DNA of 64,000 nt from Cytospora piceicola (Eukaryota > Ascomycota > Sordariomycetes > Diaporthales > Cytosporaceae): the NCBI GenBank assembly GCA_023375675.1, contig JALQBC010000015.1:248001-312000 (forward strand). The letters run 5' to 3'. The notes under the pieces were generated by a model. The model ran no database searches, was not told where the DNA came from, and was given only the letters and a program-made list of their open reading frames with translations. The translations under genes were made by a program, and so were the position numbers. Positions 56,226 to 64,000 of this stretch are shown here, piece by piece (position 1 is the first letter of the stretch; each line of letters begins with the position of its first letter).

Positions 56226-58009
56226 ATGGCGGATTACAACGACAAAGATGGCGTTGGCAAGGAGACCGTCGAGCCTCGCCATGATGGCTTCAGCTCCTCT
56301 GTCGACGAGGAAGTCGGCGTTGTCAACTCGGAACACAAACTCAACCGTGACCTGAAATCACGGCATATGCAGATGATTGCTATCGGTACGATATAATTCT
56401 CCCCCCCCTCATACAATAGCCAACCCATCACAGGACTAACGCGTAGTCTAGGTGGTGCCATCGGTGCCGGTCTCTTCGTCGGTTCAGGAAGTGCCCTACA
56501 TGCTGGCGGCCCTGGATCACTCGTCGTCTGTTACTCCATCATCGGCGTCATGCTTTTGTTCACATGCCAGGCTCTGGCAGAGCTTGCTGTGCTGTACCCG
56601 GTCAATGGCGCCTTCTACACCTATGTCGTCCGTTTCATCGACCCCTCGTGGGGTTTCGCCATGGGGTGGGACTACGCCATCTCCTGGCTTACCATCCTCC
56701 CCTTCGAACTCGTTGCCGCCTCTATCACCATCACATACTGGCGAGACGATTTAAACATGGGGATATGGGTGACCGTCTTCCTCGTCGTGCTCTGCGTCAT
56801 CCAGGTCTTTGGTGTCAAGGGATACGGAGAGGTCGAGTTTGTCCTGTCTATGATCAAGATTGCCGCCTGTACCGGCTTCATCATCCTCGGAATCGTCATC
56901 AACTGTGGAGGTGTTGGAAACCAGGGTTACCTCGGAGCCAAATACTGGCACGAGCCCGGCGCCTTCACCAACGGCTTCAACGGCTTCTGCTCCGTCTTCG
57001 TCGTCGCTGCTTTCGCCTTCGGTGGCACTGAGCTGGTCGGCCTCGCCGCCGCCGAGTCTGCGAACCCGAGGAAGGCCATCCCCCTGGCCACGAAGCAGGT
57101 CTTCTGGCGCATCTTCTTCTTCTACGTCGTCAACCTGTTCATCGTTGGCCTCATCATCCGCTCCGACGACGACCGCCTCATGGGCGCCTCTGGTGCGAAC
57201 ACCAAGGCATCTCCATTTGTCCTTGCGATCGAGGATGCTGGTATCAAAGTCCTGCCCTCTATCTTCAACGCCGTCATCACGCTCGCCGTCATCTCCGTCG
57301 CCAACTCGTGCACTTTCGGCTCGACTCGAACGATGCAGGCCATGGCCGAGCGGGGCATGGCGCCTAAGCAGCTTGCCTACATCGACAAGCACGGGCGCCC
57401 CATCTGGTGCATCGTTATCCAGATCGCCTTCGGCTTGCTCGCTTACATTGGAGAGGCCTCCGCTTCCCAGGGCACCATCTTCACATGGCTGTTGTCCCTG
57501 TCCGGCCTGTCCTACTTCTTCGTCTGGGGCACCATCTGCGCCACGCACATTCGCTTCCGCAAGGCCTGGAAGCAGCATGGCTACAGCCTGGACCTGATCC
57601 CGTACAAGCCCACGCTGGGCATATGGGGCAGCTGGATCGGTCTTATCCTCTGCGTCCTCTGCTTGATCGCCACGTTCTACAGCTCCCTCTACGTAAGTCT
57701 TCGCTCCCATCCACCTACCTGATTCGATCCCTCCCTCCGAAAAATATAGTCACTAACACTGTTGATCTGCAGCCAACCCCCGACGCCACCCCCAGCGCGG
57801 AGGTCTTCTTCGAGGCGTACCTCGCCGCCCCCGTCGTACTGGCGCTGTACCTCTTCTGGAAGGTCTACACGAGGGACTGGCGGATGCTCGTGCCCATCTC
57901 GGAGATGGACATGATGGCCGGGGCCCGCCTGCACAACCCCGCGGACGTCGAGGACGACCTGCCGCAGAACAAGGGCTGGTTCATGCGTGTCGCGCGTGGC
58001 CTGTTTTGA
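56226..58009 (+). CDS. Amino-acid permease (fungal AAT family)
   Basis: A plasma-membrane amino-acid/H+ symporter of 545 residues. Exons 56226-56385, 56452-57692 and 57773-58009; intron 1 (GTACGA..CTAAC..CTAG) splits the signature HMQMIAIGGAIGAGLFVGSG between AIG and GAIG, and intron 2 (GTAAGT..CACTAAC..GCAG) follows FYSSLY. About twelve membrane helices are visible, including SWGFAMGWDYAISWL, TGFIILGIVINCGG, SVFVVAAFAFGGTELVGLAA, NAVITLAVISVANSCTFG and GSTRTMQAMAERGMAPK. Hydrophilic N-terminus with acidic/Ser residues, C-terminus with charged PISEMD-type tail, as in permeases regulated by ubiquitination. Substrate range (general versus dicarboxylic) cannot be settled by reading. Confidence 0.94.
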
Positions 58010-58589
58010 ATGAATAAAAAAGGGACTGCTCGGCTGGGGATTAATAATTGTTGGCTTTTTGTATGTGCTAGCTCGTGCCATTCAGGCCGCCAGAGACAGG
58101 AAGCATTCGCTTGGGTAGAGGCATATGGGTTTTATTAGAACGGGGCATGTGGGTTTGATGTTTTTGGCCATGATACCTTTTTGAGATACCACTGCAACAT
58201 GGAAATGGATCACGTCTTTCTGTCAATTTTTCAGATTCGATGAGATTTGCAGTATTTGTGAATTTACCTCTTAGGATGCCGAGTAAGTCTTACCCAAACA
58301 GCCCTGGTACGGTGGTGCTTAGGATCGGTACAAGTACCTGGTAGGTATAGGCTCAAGTACTTAGTAGGTACCCGTTGTCATTTCTTGCCGCCTCGGTACC
58401 GACAAAGGCATTTGTGGGCTGACAACTCCTCCTTCCTTCGTCCCACCAAATATCTTTGCTGTTAGCACTCTGTTATCTTTAAATATAAAAAGATGGCACT
58501 CGCACTAAGGGAATATCGGATCTACAAGATTAAAACTGAATATCTAGGGCTTGTGGCATATTGCCATCACACTGCTCGGGCACGACACA
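58010..58589. other. Intergenic region
   Basis: Permease 3' flank and PEBP promoter, with a TACCTGGTAGGTATAGG..TAGTAGGTACC motif at about 58336-58372. An ATG at 58493 opens a short unrelated frame. Confidence 0.45.
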
Positions 58590-59410
58590 ATGACAGCCAT
58601 CATCGAGGTCACCATCTCCTGGCTGTTCAAGAAGGCCAAGGGCCGGGACGAGAAGAGCTTCCACCGCTCCCTCGCCTTTTCTGACTTCCCGGAGCCCACC
58701 ATCGAGATTACCTCACCGGAATGCGGCCCGGGGTCGCTGACCGAGCCCGCCCACCTACAGACGGAACACTCCCATGACGGGTCGGGCAGGTTCCCGTCGC
58801 TGGGGTGGGAGGTGCCGGGGCCGCTGGTGGGCAGGGTGAAGGAGTGGCTTCTCGTGTGTGAGGATCCTGATGCGCCTTTGCCGACTCCGATTCCTCATGG
58901 GTGAGTGATTTTTACTTGTCTTTACTGCATAATTTCACATCGAGTATGGACTTGGTACTACATAGGTGATATACTGATATGTTGCGCACATAGTGTATAC
59001 GGGGGTATCGACGTCACAAAGACAGAAATAGAACAATCTGATCTCGAGGTCCTTGACGACAGCAAGAATCTCCTCAAGGGTGGCTTCCACTACGGAATGT
59101 GCCGGAGACCGGTGGTGTATCTCCCGCCTCGGCCGCTGCTAAATCATGGACCTCATCGATGTAAGTATTCGAATGGAACATTTCTGCCTTTTCTATCATG
59201 GGTTTCTCGTTTCCCCCAAGACTGTAGACTGCTGGCTGATGACTATGGGGTGTAGACTTCTTCCAGGTCGTGGCGCTGAGCGAGCCGCTGCCCAAGTCGT
59301 TGCTCGAGGCCAAGCCGCAGCCGACGAGGGAGAAGATCGCAGATGAAATACAGGGCAAGGTGCTCGGATGGGGGCTTTGGGTTGGACAGTATGAGAGGAA
59401 GTGGGAGTAA
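58590..59410 (+). CDS. Phosphatidylethanolamine-binding-protein family (PEBP/YbhB-like)
   Basis: Three exons (58590-58900, 58994-59160, 59256-59410), introns GTGAGT..CATAG and GTAAGT..GTAG, coding 210 residues. Landmarks of the family are the ligand-site CEDPDAPLPTPIPHG (about 90-104), the central GGFHYG-like loop and GPHRYFFQVVALSEPLP. Ends LGWGLWVGQYERKWE. PEBPs bind phospholipid head groups or act as kinase/protease inhibitors; the role here is unknown. No signal peptide, so probably cytosolic. The start is the ATG at 58590; an additional 5' exon cannot be excluded. Confidence 0.85.
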
Positions 59411-59937
59411 AGGCAATCATAGTTATGGTGATCTATATTTGGATTTGGCTGATTGCTTGAAGGGTAATTATTATGCCGGGATATGGCCATTTATACCAGA
59501 CAGTCATTTGTATTCCAGCCTTATCCACGGGAATAATACCAGGTTTTTGATCTACCTTGCGCGGGACTGTTATGTCTAATATTGTTATCATGTGGGCCAT
59601 TTATCTCACGTCCTTTCATTATCTTTTGCATTCAATTATACAAGCCAGGGTGATGTACTACTCGTATTCGTGCAGTAACTACCTACCTAGGGAGTAGGTA
59701 TAAAGGGGCGGCTATTTCATCCCCCCCAGCCCCCCAGTTGTTGTCAGGGTTAATACCAGGGTTTCACTCGGCGGTTGTGGTCGGTTAAAGGAAAACCCCA
59801 CTTGCAACGCCGAACTCGCCGCCGACAACATCTAAACACCTAACACACCGGATCCGCGTCGGCAACCCTCTGCGAGCAAGCCAGACGGCCACATTAATAT
59901 ATGTCATTTCATCCATTGTCGGTCAATATTCTCAATA
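59411..59937. promoter_or_regulatory. Promoter region of the Zn2Cys6 gene
   Basis: About 0.5 kb, with a CTACCTACCTAGG motif at about 59687-59700 and a C-run near 59720. No gene supported. Confidence 0.45.
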
Positions 59938-62206
59938 ATGGACAACGGCGAGTCACGAGAATCACTCGACCTTCTGGCCTCGGCCGCCGAACAATCCTCA
60001 CCGCAGGCCCGGGTTAGGAGGAATACAGCTTGTATATCATGCCGGGACTCGAAGGTGTGTGTTATGTTATCCATCAACGACTCGACACAACGGGCTGACC
60101 AGGCATGTTCAATGCATCTAGGTCAAATGTAATGCGGCCTCGGCCTCTGGCCAGCCGTGCCAGCGCTGCGCAAAGCTCAAGTTGCAGTGCGTAATTGATA
60201 AATCTCACAAGAGAGTGAGCAAGAGGAGGTGCGTGACCGTCGTCCACTTCTGCCCCAGCCACGGGTTTCTATAAACACCACAGAATATGCTGACAAGCTG
60301 CAGTAAATTCGACGAGCTTGTCCAAGAGGTCCAGAGCATCAAGCAGGCCGTGGCACCCAAGCACTCGCCCTCGGCCCCCCATGGCCAGCTTCCCCTGCCC
60401 ACCATCCCGCCGCCGCCCCCGCCCGGTCCTCGTGCAGACCACCCGCGGCTGTACGCGGCGTCGAGCTTCTCGGCCGGCGGCACATCACCCCTGTCTTCCA
60501 TCCCGTCCTTCGGCAGCGCGCCCCCTCCGCGCCCGGTCCTGGAGACCTCGTCAGGCTCGGGGTTGACCCCGGGGCAGATGGCGACGCCGTCATCTGCAAG
60601 CGGACGATCCTCACAGCCAAGAGCACTCAAGTCGAGAGTATTTTCCAGCCAGGATATTGATCATTATTTCGACAAATATTTCGACCACTTCCACCCCTAC
60701 TTCCCCATTGTCCGCCTCAGGGAGCCCGATGCCATCTACAACTCAGGCCCTGTCCTGTTCTGGGCGATCGTGGTCACGGCCTGTCGCACATCCTCCCACG
60801 ACGGCGGGGTCTTCGATTTCCTCGTCGACGCGGTCAAGAAGGATGTCTGGGAGAGCTTGTCCGACCCGCCCATATCCCTGGCTACCATCAATGCGCTGCT
60901 CATACTCAGCGTGTGGCCGCTCCCCACCATTCGCTTCATGAAAGACCCCTCGCCGATGTACGTCTCCCTTCTAATGAACAGCTGTTACCTCCTTGGCATA
61001 CATACCGGCCGGGGGGACTACCCCGCCCATACGTACCCGACGTACCGTCTTTCTGTCAGTGATGAGGAGGCTGTATACTCTTGGGTGGGATATAATATCA
61101 TATCGCAACGGGTCTCGACCTATAGCGGCACCCCGTCCACGGGTCAGTTCTTCAACCGGACCATCGAGAGTGTTGTAGACCGGACAGGTTCCATCCAGGT
61201 TCCAACGTATTTCCACGTGTTGCTGGAAAGTGCGGCTTTCCTGCACAGGGTCGGCAGGACAATGGCTGGCAGCATCGAGGAGGCGAATGGCGTGTCCCAT
61301 CGTGTCGTTGAGCAGCTGGAGGAGGATTTTCAGAAAGTCCAGAGGCTACTGTCTGGAGATATATCAGGTAAATCAAGCCGTCCCACCACTATGGGCTGCC
61401 AGTGCGCTGTGTCGTGGACACGATGCTGACATGCAATACGTACAGAAGTAGACCAGTTCACCATCCTCTCCACCCTCCTCGAGATCCAAGTATACTACTT
61501 TATGCCCACGCCGGGCTTCAGCCCCGAGGTCTTCAGGCGCAACGCCCTCCGCTGCCACACCACGGCTCAGACGGTCGTCCGGCTCGCGCTGAAGCTCCAG
61601 GGCGACATGGGGTTCCTCTCGCACGCGCCGCACTTCGTCTGCCGGTCCGTGCTGACGGCGGCGTGCATCCTCATCTCGGCCATGCTGTCGCCCTCGCTCA
61701 AGGGCGCGACGGGGCGGCACATCCAGGAGATGGGCGGCACGCCGGACATGGTGGTGGACGAGGCGCTGGCGGGGGTGCGGCACTGCTCGATCCAGGAGGG
61801 CGACCTGCCGGCGCGGGCGGCCAAGATGATGGAGAGCGCGTGGCACGTCCGGGACGTGCTCCCGCCGACCGAGATCTCGCAGGCCGACTTTGTCCACCGC
61901 ATGGGCATGGGCCTGCCGCTGGACTGCATCCGGCGGTGGAAACGCCAGATGGAGGTGATGAGGCCCGAGAAGACGACGCCCGTGCCTGGCGGCGGCGGCG
62001 GCGGGGTGGACGCGCAGGGCGGTGGGGCAGCGGCGGCGGCGGTGGGCGGCGGTGCCGGTGACGGTGGTGGTGGTGGTGGTGGTGTGGGTGCTGCGGGCGC
62101 GGACCTGCTGGCTGCTGATCCGTTCTCGAGGGTTGATTGGGATGCGTTCATGCAGGACTTTGATTGGAACTTCGACCCGAACCTCATGGATACTGTTGTG
62201 GGCTAG
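59938..62206 (+). CDS. Zn2Cys6 fungal transcription factor
   Basis: A binuclear zinc-cluster regulator of 682 residues. Exons 59938-60054, 60122-60228, 60304-61367 and 61446-62206. The cluster is C32-x2-C35-x6-C42-x9-C52-x2-C55-x6-C62, followed by KSHKRVSKR and a helical linker (FDELVQEVQSIKQAV), resembling the Leu3-like subgroup. The middle holds a fungal_trans (MHR) domain (IDHYFDKYFDHFHPYFPIVR.., LLMNSCYLLGIHTGRG). The C-terminus has a Gly/Ala-rich run and ends WDAFMQDFDWNFDPNLMDTV, an acidic-aromatic activation-type tail. Intron 2 has two usable acceptors 6 nt apart (60297 and 60303), changing two residues. Targets unknown; the adjoining permease and PEBP genes are on the same strand but co-regulation is only a guess. 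Confidence 0.9.
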
Positions 62207-63796
62207 GATGCCAGTAAGTAGCCTTTGAGAGTGGGAAGGTCGATCTTATATTATTATGGGCCGGTATGTATTACTTGGGACTGGTTTTCAGCTTGATAGA
62301 ATGGGGTCAAATAAGCATCTGGGCGGGAGAACACCGCACACAGAGTATCAAAGGCACGGGAATGGTATGCATGATGAATCCGTTTTCTTGATTTAGAGTG
62401 ACCGTGTGTATGTAGAGCCTTGCAGAGTAACAGAGCCTTGAAATCCACCCCTCAACGCCTTCACCGTGCACCCCTATGCATTGCTATGCCTTGCTATGCC
62501 CCGCCAACGCCGTCTTGGCAGTTTTACAGAAGCAGGAGAGAAGAACCATGCCGTCAAATCAAAATAGAAAGAAACAACCACCCTCGACGGGGACGCTCTT
62601 GCAGGAGCGGGTGGTAGACCGTGGGGTATGTGCCGCTCAGGAGAGGGAACCCATGTGGTGAGATCGCTCCGTATGATGATAAACTCGAATTGTCAGCTTG
62701 GTACACCAGAAACGAAACAGTGAGAGGCCATCTGGCATTAGCTCCACGTACCTACTGGCGGACTTGAGGTCTATCCGAAAGGCCTTTGTGTTTTTCAATA
62801 CCCTTGGAAGAGGTGTTTTGTCAACAGGCTTAAGCGTTTCTTAAAGATAGATGAGTATGTTCTTCTGGAAAGGCTTGCTATTAATAGGCTGAAGTATTTG
62901 CGAAAGAAAGACAATCAATGATGTGTATCTCCGGAAACGTTATTTGCTGATAGGCTCAAGCGTTTCTGAAGGAAGGACGTTATATTTTCCAGGAACTTGA
63001 GTTGTGGTTGAAGATATGGATTTTGGTGCATTATCCTCTGAACCTCTTTACGATGCAACATATCATTTACTTTACTTACACATTATAACCCTGTGAAGTC
63101 TTCTCTACAGATTATAGTAGTGGTGGTGGAAGTATATATTGTAATACTACCTAGGTACCCAAGAGTTGAAACCGGTTCGCAGTCAGTAATCAGTACCCGG
63201 CATTGTTCTCCCTGCTACCTTGATGCTATCTGCCACTCGTCCACCGTCGCTAAGGCCCTCATCATCTGTCTTTTGTTTCTCCTTCCTTACTCATGTTTAT
63301 TGGCACCGTTTTATCTGCATCTGGATCAAAATCCGTAGGACAGGCATATTGTGGAATGATATCCCGTGGGAAAGGTTTCTTCTGGTTCATTGGTTCCTGT
63401 GAATAAATTGTCTCTTGGGAGAACACCGCATACAAAATATCAGATCAACCAGCTGAGGTCATGGGTTATGGACTGTGTAAGTGGAAGTGTTAATGCTTTC
63501 CCACATATATTGGTATGACCTTCATCTAGTCTGGTATAGCCGTTCCCAACCGCAACCAGTCAAGACTGGAACTTGAGTCTGATTACCATTGTCGGACGAC
63601 TGCCCAGTTCGTAGGTTGAGTGATCAGGTATGGTGATATGCAGCCGGTCCAACCAACAAGGACTGACTTCTCCAGATGGACCTTCTCGTAGATTGCCCGT
63701 TCCGGAAGGGAAGAAACCCCCCCCCCCCCTCCAATTTCCCACCCACACCACACAACACGGTCATACATAACAACACTTGACCCCTCGCGGAGACTT
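62207..63796. other. 1.6 kb intergenic region with degenerate repeats
   Basis: No supported gene. Holds a triplicated ~62-bp degenerate repeat (about 62815-62985), a ~30-bp segment present twice (62322-62352 and 63416-63446), a TACCTAGGTACC motif (about 63149-63160) and a C-run at about 63719-63729. Confidence 0.5.
62815..62985. repeat. Three degenerate ~62-bp repeat units
   Basis: The core AGGCTTAAGCGTTTCTTAAAG recurs as AGGCTGAAGTATTTGCGAAAG and AGGCTCAAGCGTTTCTGAAGG at about 61 and 64 bp spacing, each preceded by GGAA-type and followed by GA-rich sequence. Seen directly. Confidence 0.6.
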
Positions 63797-64000
63797 TCAT
63801 CCATCCCTCTTCTGCCCGCCGCCGGCCACCAGCCCGCTCAGCCACGACGCGCCGGGGACGGCGACGCGGGCGGCGTGCGGGTAGGCCTTGCCCTCGAACT
63901 CGACCCTGGGCTCGCAGCCGCACCACTGCTCCTCGGGGACGCCCGACATGGCGCTGGGGATGTGGAGTCCGCAGCCGCGCCATGACTTCTTGGCTGTGTG
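63797..64000 (-). CDS. Small conserved fungal protein, C-terminal part
   Basis: Minus-strand frame running off the right edge and ending TGA at 63799-63797. It reads KKSWRGCGLHIPSAMSGVPE then EQWCGCEPRVEFEGKAYPHA, which matches the short Cys-containing KSWRGCGxHIP..EEQWCxCEP pattern I know from uncharacterised small ascomycete proteins. Ends GGGQKRDG. Function unknown; start lies beyond base 64000. Confidence 0.7.
   Translation of the reverse strand, partial: HTAKKSWRGCGLHIPSAMSGVPEEQWCGCEPRVEFEGKAYPHAARVAVPGASWLSGLVAGGGQKRDG

Overview
The window is nuclear DNA of a filamentous ascomycete (Pezizomycotina), most likely a Sordariomycete. The evidence is short 46-90 nt introns with GT..AG borders and CTAAC/CTGAC branch sites, fungal-type gene models, GC-rich genes beside a strongly AT-rich island with the signature of repeat-induced point mutation (RIP), and many short TACCTAGG-type motifs between genes. 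I cannot name the species.

Left arm (1-23193), compact and mostly housekeeping: the end of RPB6 (RNA polymerases I-III), a THADA/Trm732 tRNA-methylation partner, TIM23, an unrecognised 389-residue protein, a Pro/Gln-rich protein, dephospho-CoA kinase, a 997-residue protein whose C-terminal half is full of Gly-Trp dipeptides, a decayed membrane-protein gene, and translation factor eIF5.

Middle (23194-40885): a 17.7 kb AT-rich island, almost stripped of CpA/TpG, with no intact host gene. It resolves into a nested stack, each layer marked by target-site duplications. A Ty1/copia retrotransposon (minus strand, 166-bp LTRs, TSD GTATG/GTATA) was entered by a 224-bp solo LTR (TSD GACGG). That LTR was entered by a 10.6 kb Ty3/gypsy chromovirus (plus strand, 238-bp LTRs, TSD CTTAG/CCTAG), which appears to carry an extra reading frame after pol. 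A separate 492-bp hAT-like MITE (8-bp TSD CGTATACC) sits in the copia element and still has its CpA dinucleotides, so it probably arrived after RIP.

Right arm (40886-64000): a cytochrome P450 next to the island, an Ark1/Prk1-type kinase, a DUF1749 alpha/beta hydrolase, TTI1 (TTT complex), a 2.9 kb gene-free stretch, an amino-acid permease, a PEBP-family protein, a Zn2Cys6 transcription factor, and the 3' end of a small conserved protein on the minus strand.

There is no operon logic and no secondary-metabolite backbone gene; neighbours mostly do unrelated jobs. Exon borders were derived by hand from splice signals and reading-frame continuity. The parts most worth attention are the nested, differentially RIP-mutated transposon stack, the extra frame in the gypsy element, and the GW-rich protein.
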